A stretch of 42,475 bases of DNA from Myxococcaceae bacterium. Lineage in GTDB: Bacteria > Myxococcota > Myxococcia > Myxococcales > Myxococcaceae. The stretch lies in assembly GCA_020247085.1 (NCBI GenBank), contig JADCJJ010000045.1, positions 1-42,475 on the forward strand, read 5' to 3'. The notes under the pieces were generated by a model, which saw only the letters and a program-made list of their open reading frames with translations, did no database searches and was not told the origin of the DNA. Below are positions 17,125-24,926 of this stretch, piece after piece. Position numbers and translations under genes: made by a program. The stretch's first letter is position 1; each line of letters opens with the position of its first letter.

Positions 17125-18228
17125 ATGGCGTCCGTGCGCATCGGCGCGCTGCTGGGGACCAAGCGCGTCATCGTCTGCTGTGGGGCTGGTGGTGTGGGCA
17201 AGACGACGACGGCCGCTGCGCTCTCGCTCGCCGCCGCGCGAGCCGGACGCCGGGTGCTGGTGCTCACCATCGACCCCTCCCGGCGGCTGGCCGAGACCCT
17301 GGGCGTGTCTCGAAACCCACCCGACCCGGTGCGCATCCCGAAGGAGCGGTCCGACGCCGCCGGCATCACCACCGGAACGCTCGACGCCTGGATGCTCGAC
17401 ATCAAGCTGGTGTCTGACAGCGCCGTTCGGCGCCTGGTGAAGAGCGAAGCCGACGCCCAGCGCATCTTGTCGAACCGCATCTACCAGCAGGTGTCGACGA
17501 TGGTGGCGGGCATGCACGAGTACACCGCCATGGAGGCGCTCCATCGCCTCGTGCACGCCGGACAGTACGATCTGGTGGTGCTCGACACGCCGCCGTCCCG
17601 CAACGCGCTCGACTTCCTCGAGGCGCCGCGGCGGCTCTCGGGGCTGGTCGACACGCGGGCCATCTCGGCCTTCCTGCCGAAGTCCGACAGCCTGGTGGCG
17701 CGAACGGCCTCGCGGGTGATCGAGAAGATCCTCTCGGCGGTGTTCGGAGAGGAGTTCGCGCACGAGTTCGTCGGGTTCCTCACCACGTTCACGGGCATCT
17801 TCCAGTCGCTCAACGTCGACGTCGGCGAGATGCGCCGCTTCCTCTCGGGAGACGACGTGGCCTTCCTGCTCGTCACCTCACCGGCGCCCGCGGCGTTGAC
17901 CGAGGCGTCATTCTTCCACGACAAGACCCGGGAGCTCGCGCTGCCCTTCCGCGGCTTCGTGCTGAACCGCAGCCACGTCACCGACGCCGGGCGGGCCATG
18001 CCGTCGCTCCCCGAGGGCGCCTCGCCGGCGGTCCAGGCGGGTTTGCCGAAACTGCTGGCCCTGGCGCAGCTCGAGCGGGCGGCCGCGGAGCGAGACCGGA
18101 CGCTGTTGGGCGAGCTCGAGCGCCGGGCCGGGCAGAGCGCCACCGCCCTGGCGCTTCCGGAGCTGCCACAGGGGGCCGACGACATCGGCACGCTCGTCTC
18201 GGTCGCCGACGCGCTGGCCGCGCACTGA
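17125..18228 (+). CDS. ArsA/Get3-family ATPase, subunit 2, lacking the signature lysine (GAGGVGKTT)
   Basis: A 367-residue ATPase whose Walker A at residues 20-27 reads GAGGVGKT: the P-loop Lys (K26) is intact while the signature Lys position is Ala21. Other marks are LTIDPSRRLAE (switch I-like), LVVLDTPPSRNALDFL (switch II) and GFVLNRSHV. From memory, the CCGAGGVGKTTTAAA stretch closely matches M. tuberculosis Rv3680. It starts at ATG 2 nt after the subunit 1 stop, so one transcript is likely. In deviant Walker A dimers the signature Lys of one subunit reaches the nucleotide in the other. This protein plus subunit 1 could thus form one composite site. The cargo (tail-anchored protein, metal or other) is unknown. 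Confidence 0.86.
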   Translation: MASVRIGALLGTKRVIVCCGAGGVGKTTTAAALSLAAARAGRRVLVLTIDPSRRLAETLGVSRNPPDPVRIPKERSDAAGITTGTLDAWMLDIKLVSDSAVRRLVKSEADAQRILSNRIYQQVSTMVAGMHEYTAMEALHRLVHAGQYDLVVLDTPPSRNALDFLEAPRRLSGLVDTRAISAFLPKSDSLVARTASRVIEKILSAVFGEEFAHEFVGFLTTFTGIFQSLNVDVGEMRRFLSGDDVAFLLVTSPAPAALTEASFFHDKTRELALPFRGFVLNRSHVTDAGRAMPSLPEGASPAVQAGLPKLLALAQLERAAAERDRTLLGELERRAGQSATALALPELPQGADDIGTLVSVADALAAH

Positions 18229-18246
18229 GGCCGGCGCGGCGGCAGC

Positions 18247-18969
18247 TCATCTCACCGGCTCACCCGCGCGCAGCAGCACGACCGTCTCGGACGGGTCGAT
18301 GACCGACACCACGATGTCAGTCACCACGAGGCTCGAGGGCGCCAGGTTGCCGCTCTCATCGTAGAGGATGGCCGGCGAAAGCGTGATGGAGCCGCCGTTG
18401 GCTTCGAGCGAGGCGCTGGTCGCGCGGTACGCGCCGTTCACCAGCACCTCGACGTCCTGCCATGGGCCCGACGAGTCGTTCTTGACGAGGTAGATGGGAT
18501 GCGTCGCTTCGCCGGCGCGCACGAGCACGGCGTGGATGTCGTTCGTCGGGCCGCGCTGGCCGCAGGCCACGGTGAGCGAGCTGGTGAACAGCACCCCCCA
18601 CACCACCAGTACGGCGAACTTGTACTTGAAGAACCGGTCCGAGGAGCGGAAGTCCTCGACGAGCTCGGACAGCGTGGCGCCCGAGTTGAGCAGCGTGTCG
18701 ACGAGCCGCTCCTGCAGCACGGCCTTTCCGACCGGGGGGCGCGGCGCGGCTGGCAGCGGCGTCTCGCGTGACGCGGAGCGCACGCGTGCAGCGGGGACGG
18801 GCGGCGCTGTTTGGGGCTGGTCCGACGCGGTCTCGAGGGGCGCAGGCGCAGTGTGAGCCGTCTCGAGCGGCGCGGCGTCGGGCGGTGGGGGCAGGTCGAG
18901 GTCGAGGTCGAGTTCCGACGGGTCGAAGGCCTTCGGCTCGGAGGGGTCAGTCTCGCTCACGCACCGCAT
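18247..18969 (-). CDS. One-TM membrane protein of unknown function
   Basis: About 240 residues. I chose the ATG at 18969; a GTG three codons later (18960) is equally possible. Residues ~1-85 are acidic and Pro/Ala-rich with a D-L-D-L-D-L run and look disordered. A short helical segment (QERLVDTLLNSGATLSEL) precedes a single membrane segment near residues 118-140 (FAVLVVWGVLFTSSLTVAC). The C-terminal ~100 residues look like a small beta-rich domain (YLVKNDSSGPWQDVEVLVNG), probably outside the cytoplasm. I do not recognise the family. It converges on the ATPase pair with an 18-nt gap. Confidence 0.6.
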   Translation of the reverse strand: MRCVSETDPSEPKAFDPSELDLDLDLPPPPDAAPLETAHTAPAPLETASDQPQTAPPVPAARVRSASRETPLPAAPRPPVGKAVLQERLVDTLLNSGATLSELVEDFRSSDRFFKYKFAVLVVWGVLFTSSLTVACGQRGPTNDIHAVLVRAGEATHPIYLVKNDSSGPWQDVEVLVNGAYRATSASLEANGGSITLSPAILYDESGNLAPSSLVVTDIVVSVIDPSETVVLLRAGEPVR

Positions 18970-19266
18970 GGTACCAGATGACGGCCGACGCATGCGGAGG
19001 CGATGCCTCGACGCCGCCGACGCTGCGCCTGGTGAGGTGGTGCGCTGACGGCGCGGTGAACTGGGCCTGCCGCTGGCCGCTCCCGACGGTTGTCGGAGGC
19101 TGGGCCGAAGCCGCGTGCGCGAAGGGCGCGGCGCAGGTCGCCACGGGAGGCCCCAGCGCCGCGCTCCAGCGGAGCTCCGGTTCGTACACAGAGGGCGTTC
19201 ACCGCGTTGATCGCCTGGAGCGGGCGGCCGGCCCTGGGTGGGCGACGTGGACGGCCGGAGGCGCCG
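18970..19266. other. Non-coding stretch upstream of the membrane-protein gene
   Basis: About 297 nt between two minus-strand genes. Short open frames on both strands have Arg-rich composition without recognisable motifs. I see no RNA gene or clear terminator with a T-run. It probably holds the promoter of the downstream minus-strand gene, but no confident -35/-10 pair is visible. Confidence 0.4.
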
Positions 19267-20592
19267 TCAGGGTTGCTTGACGCGCTCGAGCGCGCGCGAG
19301 GCGAGGGCGTTCTCTGGCTGCTGCTCGAGCACCTGCTCGAGGTACTTCGCCGCCTCGACGCGCGCCACCTGGCGGTCTGCCGCGAGCTTCGCCTTGAGGA
19401 ACTTGTCTGTGTGGAGCAGCCCCAGGCGGAGCGTCGCCTCGAGGTTCTCGGGGTTCCGCGCCAGCTCGGCCTTCAGCTCGCGGTCTGCGGCCGGCCAGTT
19501 CGCCTCGAGCTGGTACACCAGCGCGAGCTTGCCGCGGGCGAACCAGTCGTCGGGCCTGAGCCGAACGGCGGTCCTGAACGCGACGAGGGCGCGCGCGAGT
19601 TCCTGTCGCTCGAGGGCGACGTCCCCGAGCCGGAACCAGGCCGCCTCGAGGCACGGGTTCTTCTCGAGCGCCTTCTCGTACAGGTCCTTTGCTTGCGTGC
19701 TGCGCTGGCGGGCGCCGTAGAGGTCGGCGAGGTACAGGTACGCCTTGCCGTCGTCAGGCGAGAGCTCGATGGCGCGCTTGAGGGCCTCGATGGCGCGGCC
19801 CGCGTCGTCGACCCGCGCCGCGGCCAGCCCCAGGAGCGCGTGCAGCACCCCCAGGTCGGGGTACTCGCGCAGCAGCTCCTCGAGCTCGGTGATCGCCTGC
19901 TGCGGCACGTCGGCGACCTGGAGCCAGTTCAGCGCCTGATCGAGCCTGGGGCGCGCCGCCTTCGGCAGCCCGGCGAAGGGGTCGGCGATCTCGTCCATCA
20001 GCGCCCGCGCGGTCGCGGCCTCTTGCGGGGTGCAGTCGTCGGTGACGACCCGGCGTATCGCCTCGATGGCGTCGCGCGTCTTCCCGATGCGGTGCAGCGC
20101 CTTCGCGCGTGGGAGCTGCCAGCCGACCCGCAGGGGACTCGCCGTCACCGCCGTCGTCAGCGCCGCCTCGGCGGCCTCGTACTTCTCCGACTCGAGCAGC
20201 GCGAGGCCCTTGCGGAAGTGAAGCTCGCCTTCGCCCGGCGCGAGGGCGATGGCTCGCTCGAAGGCCTCGAGCGCCGGCCCCGTCGCGTCGCGCGCGTCGG
20301 CGAAGAGCGCGAGGCCTCGAGCGTACCAGGCCGCGGCGTCGGTCGGCGTTGCGAGGCGGGCGAGGAGTGCGCTCGTCTGCCCGGCGCGCACGTGCGCGTC
20401 GACCCAGGCCCGGGCGACGTCGAGCTCCGCCGGCGCGTCGGCACGGAGCCGCTCGAGCAGGCGCAACGACTCGGCAGCGTCTTTCTTCTGTTGAGCGAAG
20501 ACGAGGCGCTCGCGCACCGTCACCAGCCCCGAGGTGTCGGTGGTGACGCAAGCCAGCGACAGGCCGCACCAGGCGGCGGCGAGCCACCTCAT
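19267..20592 (-). CDS. TPR-repeat lipoprotein
   Basis: 441 residues from an ATG overlapping the stop of the acyltransferase gene (ATGA on the minus strand). A lipoprotein signal ends in LSLAC (Cys15). The rest is a chain of TPR-like helical hairpins. Examples are AFERAIALAPGEGELHFRKG (~residue 115), AIEALKRAIELSPDDGKAYL (~285) and LYEKALEKNPCLEAAWFRLG (~315), with further degenerate units. TPR solenoids bind partner proteins; no enzyme domain is visible. It is the last gene of a minus-strand run with the acyltransferase and another TPR lipoprotein, suggesting an envelope role. The partner is unknown. Confidence 0.85.
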   Translation of the reverse strand: MRWLAAAWCGLSLACVTTDTSGLVTVRERLVFAQQKKDAAESLRLLERLRADAPAELDVARAWVDAHVRAGQTSALLARLATPTDAAAWYARGLALFADARDATGPALEAFERAIALAPGEGELHFRKGLALLESEKYEAAEAALTTAVTASPLRVGWQLPRAKALHRIGKTRDAIEAIRRVVTDDCTPQEAATARALMDEIADPFAGLPKAARPRLDQALNWLQVADVPQQAITELEELLREYPDLGVLHALLGLAAARVDDAGRAIEALKRAIELSPDDGKAYLYLADLYGARQRSTQAKDLYEKALEKNPCLEAAWFRLGDVALERQELARALVAFRTAVRLRPDDWFARGKLALVYQLEANWPAADRELKAELARNPENLEATLRLGLLHTDKFLKAKLAADRQVARVEAAKYLEQVLEQQPENALASRALERVKQP

Positions 20593-21380
20593 GCCGGCGC
20601 CTGCGTGTCGCGGCGACGCGCGGTGCCTTCGAGGCCCTTCGCGGCCACGGTGGTCGCCTTGTCGCCGCCGCGCCCGCCGAGCTCGACCGAGAGATCGATG
20701 ATCCGGTCGCGCACCGCCTTCATGAGCGCCTCCCGGTCGTCTCCGAAAGGCGCCGGGTCGACCGGCGCGCCGATGGCGATGGTGATGGGGCCGGGCGTGA
20801 TGTTCCACGAGTTCTTCGGCATCAGGCGCCCGGAGCCCTCGATGGCGATGGGCACCACCGGCACCCCCGCCTTCATGGCGAGCGCGAACGGCCCTTTCTT
20901 GAAGGGCATGATGGCCAGGTCGGGGCTGCGGGTGCCCTCGGGGAACATGGCGATCGAGATGCCGCCCCGAATGCGCTCCCCGGCGCGCTCGAGCGAGCGA
21001 ATGGCCTTCTTGTGGTTGGAGCGGTCGATGAACACGAACTTCGCCATCGTCATGTACCACCCCAGCACCGGCACGTACTGGAGCGCCTGCTTGGCGACGA
21101 AGCGGAAGTTCACGGGCAGCGCGAGGAACAGCGCGGGGATGTCGATGGTTGACTGGTGGTTGCAGACGTAGATGGCCGGCCGGGTGAAGTCCGCTCTCTC
21201 CAGGCCGCGAACCGTCAGCTTCGCGCCGCCGGCCCAGAGCAGCACCGGCGACCACACGCGCTGCACCACCCACATCGTGGTCGAGGTGTCGAAGGTGAGC
21301 AGCGTTACCAGGATGGTGACTGGGAAGAGGAGCGTCGTCCAGACGCCGGCGATGAAGATGCAGAAGAGGTTTCGCAGCAT
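20589..21380 (-). CDS. plsC: PlsC-like 1-acyl-sn-glycerol-3-phosphate acyltransferase
   Basis: 263 residues. The N-terminus has a hydrophobic segment (residues ~4-30). Acyltransferase motif I appears as NHQSTIDIP (the NHxxxxD catalytic pair), followed by a VFIDRSN block (motif II), FPEGTRS (motif III) and VPVVPIAIEGSG (motif IV). This is the standard order for LPLAT/PlsC enzymes, which acylate lysophosphatidic acid to phosphatidic acid at the inner membrane. The ATG at 21380 was chosen because the membrane segment begins there; upstream in-frame codons run towards the neighbouring gene, whose stop is 8 nt away. Whether it has any link to the secondary-lipid locus 5 kb away is not shown by the sequence. 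Confidence 0.88.
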   Translation of the reverse strand: MLRNLFCIFIAGVWTTLLFPVTILVTLLTFDTSTTMWVVQRVWSPVLLWAGGAKLTVRGLERADFTRPAIYVCNHQSTIDIPALFLALPVNFRFVAKQALQYVPVLGWYMTMAKFVFIDRSNHKKAIRSLERAGERIRGGISIAMFPEGTRSPDLAIMPFKKGPFALAMKAGVPVVPIAIEGSGRLMPKNSWNITPGPITIAIGAPVDPAPFGDDREALMKAVRDRIIDLSVELGGRGGDKATTVAAKGLEGTARRRDTQAPA

Positions 21381-21388
21381 GGCGCGCT

Positions 21389-22114
21389 TCAGAGCCCGAT
21401 GAGCTCTGTAAACCCGGGGGACCCCGCGAGGAAAGCGAAGGCCGGGTCGCGAGCGACGGCGTCGGCCCGCCACGACCCGCCGAGCCGGCTCTTCGCGGCC
21501 TTGAGGTAGAGCAGGGTGTCGGTCTCCCGACGCTGAATGGCGGCGAGCCGGGCGAGCCCGTAGACGCCGAGGGCCGACCGGGGCGCGACGCGCTCAGCCG
21601 TCTCGAAGGCGGTCTGGGCCTCGGCGAAGCGTGAGAGCACGAGCAGCGCCGAGCCGACGAGGTAGTGGGCCTCGGGCGCGACGGGCTCGGTGTCGGCCGC
21701 CGCGCGGGCCTCGGTGAGGGCGGCCTCGGCATCGGCTGGCGCGCCCCGCAGCAGCAGGGCCCGGGCGCGGAGCCGTCTGGCCGTCGATGACGTCTCGGGC
21801 TCGAGCAGGGACAGCGCCGCGCCGGCGTCGGCAGCCGTCACGGCGAGCTGGGCGAGCCCCAGCCTGGCCTCGGAGGTGGCCGGGTCGAGCGAGAGGGCCT
21901 CGCTCCAGGCGCGCGCGGCCAGCGCCGGGTCGTTGGTTGCCAGCGCCGCGATGCCGACGAGGCCCTTGACCCTCGCGTCAGAGGGCCGCGCGTCGCTCGC
22001 CGCCCGGTAGGCCGACAGCGCCCTGGGCCACGCCCCGGCCGCCGCCGCCGCGTTCCCGGCCTCGACCTGGCGCTCGGCCGTCGACGAACACCCCATGAAG
22101 AGGCCGAAAGACAC
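21389..22114 (-). CDS. TPR-like lipoprotein, start uncertain
   Basis: About 241 residues if the GTG at 22114 is used. The frame carries a convincing lipobox (LFMGC) followed by TPR-like helical pairs such as AARAWSEALSLDPATSEARLG and AQTAFETAERVAPRSALGVYG. The start is a problem. The in-frame sequence before the GTG looks like a basic signal-peptide n-region, yet contains no ATG, GTG or TTG before running into tRNA-Glu (which ends at 22158). From the GTG the signal peptide would be only about eight residues. An ATG at 22131 is in the wrong frame. Either a non-canonical start, a very short signal or a sequence error explains this. It lies 8 nt upstream of the acyltransferase gene. Confidence 0.7.
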   Translation of the reverse strand: MSFGLFMGCSSTAERQVEAGNAAAAAGAWPRALSAYRAASDARPSDARVKGLVGIAALATNDPALAARAWSEALSLDPATSEARLGLAQLAVTAADAGAALSLLEPETSSTARRLRARALLLRGAPADAEAALTEARAAADTEPVAPEAHYLVGSALLVLSRFAEAQTAFETAERVAPRSALGVYGLARLAAIQRRETDTLLYLKAAKSRLGGSWRADAVARDPAFAFLAGSPGFTELIGL

Positions 22115-22157
22115 GAGCCCGGCGGCGCATGTCCGCCAGGCTCGCGTCTTCCTTCGT

Positions 22158-22230
22158 TGACCCCATCGGGATTCGAACCCGAGTTTTAGCCTTGAAAGGG
22201 CCACGTCCTAGGCCTCTAGACGATGGGGCC
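22158..22230 (-). tRNA. tRNA-Glu (anticodon TTC)
   Basis: A 73-nt cloverleaf on the minus strand. The acceptor stem GGCCCCA pairs with TGGGGTC (one G-T). A D-arm GTCTAGAGGCCTAGGAC, anticodon loop CTTTCAA giving TTC, and T-arm TCGGG-TTCGAAT-CCCGA follow. CCA is not encoded after the discriminator A. It begins 3 nt after the CCA end of tRNA-Lys, so the two are surely one precursor. Confidence 0.95.
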
Positions 22231-22233
22231 AGC

Positions 22234-22309
<76 letters not shown>

Positions 22310-22335
22310 GCACCTGTTGTTTTCGTCTGCTGTCC

Positions 22336-22917
22336 TCACTTCTTCTTCACGGTCTTGTCCGCCTCGACGGTGACTCCCACCGACGCCGTGATCCCGTCAA
22401 CCTGAATGTCCACGGTGGTCGTCCCTGGATCTAACGGGAGCACCGAGTCACCGCCGACGATCGTCGCCACGGTCTTGTCCCGCACCGCGAGCGTGACGCC
22501 GCGCTTGCCCAGGTCTTTCCCCTCGGCGCCCAGGAACTTCAAGCGGATGGCCTGCGCATCGCCGCCCTCGGTGAGCGTCAGGGTGGGGCTTGCGACCTCG
22601 ATCTTCTCGACGAAGCGGACCCGCACGGGGATCGCTGCTTCGACGTCCTTGTAGGTGGCGATGACCTCGGTGACGCCAGACTTTTTCGGCTTGAGCTGGG
22701 CCTTGGCGTTGATCTCGGCAATCTCGGGGTCCTTCACCCGCCAGGTGGGCACGGCGCGCTCGGCGCGGTTCCCTGCGCGGGACATGCAGCGGGCCGAGAG
22801 GTTCTTCGACTCGCCCCGCGACTGAAACTCGACGTCCGTGGGGCTGATCTCGATGTAGTCGACCTTGTCGCAGCCGAACGCCACCAGCGCGAGGAGCATC
22901 AGGACCTGTCGTCTCAT
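22336..22917 (-). CDS. Lipoprotein with bacterial Ig-like (BIG2-type) repeats
   Basis: 193 residues from the ATG at 22917; an ATG four codons upstream (22929) is possible but lies in the palindrome. The lipoprotein signal ends VAFGC (Cys16). The mature part reads as two beta-sandwich units of the BIG2 kind. One is near residues 20-105 (VDYIEISPTDVEF, TWRVKDPEIAEIN, GVTEVIATYKDV). The second is near 108-190 (VASPTLTLTEGGDAQAI, VRDKTVATIVGGDSVLPL, TTTVDIQVDG). Such domains are usually surface or periplasmic adhesion/structural modules. The KKK C-terminus is unremarkable. Divergent from greB with only 51 nt between starts. Confidence 0.75.
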   Translation of the reverse strand: MRRQVLMLLALVAFGCDKVDYIEISPTDVEFQSRGESKNLSARCMSRAGNRAERAVPTWRVKDPEIAEINAKAQLKPKKSGVTEVIATYKDVEAAIPVRVRFVEKIEVASPTLTLTEGGDAQAIRLKFLGAEGKDLGKRGVTLAVRDKTVATIVGGDSVLPLDPGTTTVDIQVDGITASVGVTVEADKTVKKK

Positions 22918-22928
22918 GGGCGCGCGCA

Positions 22929-22956
22929 TAGCACGAGTCGCCACCGACTCGTGCTA
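22929..22956. promoter_or_regulatory. Perfect 12-bp inverted repeat between the lipoprotein gene and greB
   Basis: Arms TAGCACGAGTCG and CGACTCGTGCTA match perfectly around a 4-nt spacer (CCAC). The element fills most of the 51-nt divergent gap and ends 12 nt before the greB ATG. No T-run follows, so a terminator is unlikely. It could be an operator for a dimeric regulator, or a hairpin in the greB leader. The pairing is seen directly; the function is inference. Confidence 0.6.
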
Positions 22957-22968
22957 CCTGGAGCGCCC

Positions 22969-23550
22969 ATGGGAACGCGACGCGATGACGAGGGCGGCGG
23001 CGACGACGAAGCCGAGGGCGAACTGGCCGGGCTCGAGCCGGGCGACGAAGACGGCGACGACGAGCCTGCCCCGAAGGGCACGCGGTACATCACGCCGGCC
23101 GGGCTGGAGGTCTTGCGGGCCGAGCTCAAGCGCCTGCTCACCATCGAGCGGCCGAAGGTGACCGCCGAGGTGAGCGCCGCCGCGGCGCTGGGCGACCGGA
23201 GCGAGAACGCCGAGTACCTGTACGGCAAGAAGCGCCTGCGCGAGATCGATCGACGCCTGCGTTTCCTGCAGAAGCGGGTCGAGTCGTTGACGGTGATCGC
23301 CCCGGGCGACCAGAAGGAGACCGATCGGGTCTTCTTCGGCGCCACCGTGACGCTGCAGAACGAGGAAGACGACACCATGGCGACCTACACGTTGGTGGGC
23401 CCCGACGAGACCGACCTGCGGGCGGGGCGCATCTCGGTCGACTCCCCAGTAGCCCGGGCGTTGATCGGCAAGCGGCGCGGAGACTCGGTCACCGTCGCGC
23501 GGCCCCGGGGCGACGCCGACTTCACGATTCTCAGCATCCGCTACGGCTGA
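22969..23550 (+). CDS. greB: Transcription elongation factor GreB, with acidic N-terminal extension
   Basis: 193 residues from the ATG at 22969, preceded by GGAG. GreB inserts its coiled coil into the RNA polymerase secondary channel and stimulates cleavage of backtracked RNA. The coiled-coil tip motif GDRSENAEYLYGKKRLREIDRR is of the GreB rather than GreA kind, and the C-terminal FKBP-like domain (ATYTLVGPDETDL to SIRYG) is complete. About 40 extra N-terminal residues, rich in Asp, Glu and Gly, precede the conserved YITPAGLEVLRAEL; E. coli GreB (~158 residues) lacks them. This could be a charged tail or a start set too early, but no later in-frame start is obvious before the domain. Confidence 0.93.
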   Translation: MGTRRDDEGGGDDEAEGELAGLEPGDEDGDDEPAPKGTRYITPAGLEVLRAELKRLLTIERPKVTAEVSAAAALGDRSENAEYLYGKKRLREIDRRLRFLQKRVESLTVIAPGDQKETDRVFFGATVTLQNEEDDTMATYTLVGPDETDLRAGRISVDSPVARALIGKRRGDSVTVARPRGDADFTILSIRYG

Positions 23551-23566
23551 GCAGGTATGGTCTCTC

Positions 23567-23586
23567 GTGCGACGACGCCGTCGCAC
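23567..23586. repeat. Hairpin in the greB-phoH gap
   Basis: A perfect 8-bp inverted repeat (GTGCGACG / CGTCGCAC) with a 4-nt loop, 16 nt after the greB stop and 29 nt before the phoH-like start. No U-run follows, so it is at best a weak or Rho-assisted terminator, or an mRNA processing/stability hairpin. Confidence 0.4.
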
Positions 23587-23615
23587 CCGTCGTTCCACTC
23601 CTTCGAGGGGGCCGT

Positions 23616-24926
23616 TTGGCGCGGAAGAACTTCGTTCTCGACACCAACGTGCTGCTGCACGACCCGCGGTCGATTTACAGCTTTGGTGACAATACGGTCA
23701 TCATCCCCATCTACGTCATCGAGGAGCTCGACCAGTTCAAGAAGGACATGAGCGAGCTCGGGCGCAACGCGCGGCAGATCGCCCGCTATCTCGACGCCCA
23801 CCGGGTCGAGGGCACGCTCGCCGAGGGCGTGCCCCTGCCGAACGGCGGCATGCTGCGCGTGAGCTTCGTCGAGCGCGACCTGCCCAAGTCGATGGCTGAC
23901 GGCGGCCTGATGGACAACCGCATTCTGGCGGTGGCCATCGAGACCCGGCAGCGCGACCCGCAGTCGCAGACGGTCTTCATCACGAAGGACACGAACCTGC
24001 GCATTCGCGCCGACGCGCTCGGCCTGCTCGCCGAAGACTACGAGCCCGAGCGGGTCGAGATCAGCGAGCTGTACTCGGGCTTCTCGGAGCACACCGTCAC
24101 GGCCGACGCCATCAACCTGCTCTACAAGCCCGGCGGCGAGGTCACCGTCGACGCCAGGCTGTCGCCCAACGAGTTCGTGCTGCTGAAGGACGCTGCGAAC
24201 GGCTCGCACACGGCCATGGGGCGCTTCGATGGGCGGCGCGTCGTACCCCTCAACCGCCAGGTAAAGGACGGCTCGTGGGGCATTCGCCCGCGGAACATGG
24301 AGCAGGGCTTCCTGCTCGACCTGTTGCTCAACGACGAGATCAAGCTCGTCACCATCGTGGGCAAGGCGGGAACGGGCAAGACGCTGCTGGCCATCGCCGC
24401 GGGCCTGCAGAAGGTGACCGAGGACGCGGCCTACCAGAAGCTGCTGGTGAGCCGTCCCATCTTCCCCCTGGGCAAGGACATCGGCTACCTGCCCGGTGAC
24501 GTCGAGCAGAAGCTCAACCCGTGGATGCAGCCGATCTTCGACAACGTCGAGTACCTGTTGAACCTGTCGCGGTCGGACAAGAAGGCCGGGCGCGGGTACC
24601 ACGAGCTGATGGACCTCGGCATCGTCGAGATCGAACCGCTTACCTACATTCGCGGCCGCTCCATTCCGAACCAGTACATCATCGTCGACGAGGCCCAGAA
24701 CCTCACGCCGCATGAGGTGAAGACGATCATCACGCGCGTCGGCGACGGCACGAAGATCGTGCTCACCGGCGACCCGTTCCAGATCGACAACCCCTACGTC
24801 GACTCGACGAACAACGGCCTGGTGCACGTCGTCAACCGGTTCCGCGGCGAGAAGATCGCCGGGCACATCACCATGAACAAGGGCGAGCGTAGCCAGCTCG
24901 CCGAGCTCGCCACGAACCTCTTGTGA
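23616..24926 (+). CDS. phoH: PIN-PhoH fusion (PhoH2-type) ATPase/ribonuclease
   Basis: 436 residues. The TTG start at 23616 is supported by GAGGGGG five bases upstream. Residues 1-~150 form a PIN nuclease domain: the N-terminal VLDTNVLLHD acidic site, a mid EELD and a later TKDTNLRIRA. Residues ~215-436 are a PhoH P-loop domain with Walker A GKAGTGKT, a KLLVSRPIFPLGKDIGYLPG block, Walker B YIIVDEAQNLTPHE and LTGDPFQID (sensor region). PhoH2 proteins are reported to be ATP-driven RNA helicase/ribonucleases. No adjacent antitoxin gene is visible. The next gene overlaps the stop by 4 nt (GTGA). Confidence 0.93.
   Translation: MARKNFVLDTNVLLHDPRSIYSFGDNTVIIPIYVIEELDQFKKDMSELGRNARQIARYLDAHRVEGTLAEGVPLPNGGMLRVSFVERDLPKSMADGGLMDNRILAVAIETRQRDPQSQTVFITKDTNLRIRADALGLLAEDYEPERVEISELYSGFSEHTVTADAINLLYKPGGEVTVDARLSPNEFVLLKDAANGSHTAMGRFDGRRVVPLNRQVKDGSWGIRPRNMEQGFLLDLLLNDEIKLVTIVGKAGTGKTLLAIAAGLQKVTEDAAYQKLLVSRPIFPLGKDIGYLPGDVEQKLNPWMQPIFDNVEYLLNLSRSDKKAGRGYHELMDLGIVEIEPLTYIRGRSIPNQYIIVDEAQNLTPHEVKTIITRVGDGTKIVLTGDPFQIDNPYVDSTNNGLVHVVNRFRGEKIAGHITMNKGERSQLAELATNLL

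Noticed and set aside
16196-18228. Arsenite-resistance operon
   Set aside because: Neither arsB, arsC nor arsR is present, and the two ATPases are separate half-size proteins like the mycobacterial pair.
18970-19266. Short open frames on both strands as a small gene
   Set aside because: Arg-rich composition, no recognisable motif or convincing ribosome-binding site; treated as non-coding.
20589-21380. PlsC-like acyltransferase as the missing AGPAT of the PUFA synthase
   Set aside because: It lies 5 kb away in a different minus-strand run with TPR lipoproteins and looks like a general LPLAT; no evidence links it to the cluster.
22131-22204. ATG at 22131, or a start inside tRNA-Glu, for the TPR lipoprotein
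   Set aside because: The ATG is out of frame with the lipobox, and starting at 22204 would place coding sequence inside the tRNA.
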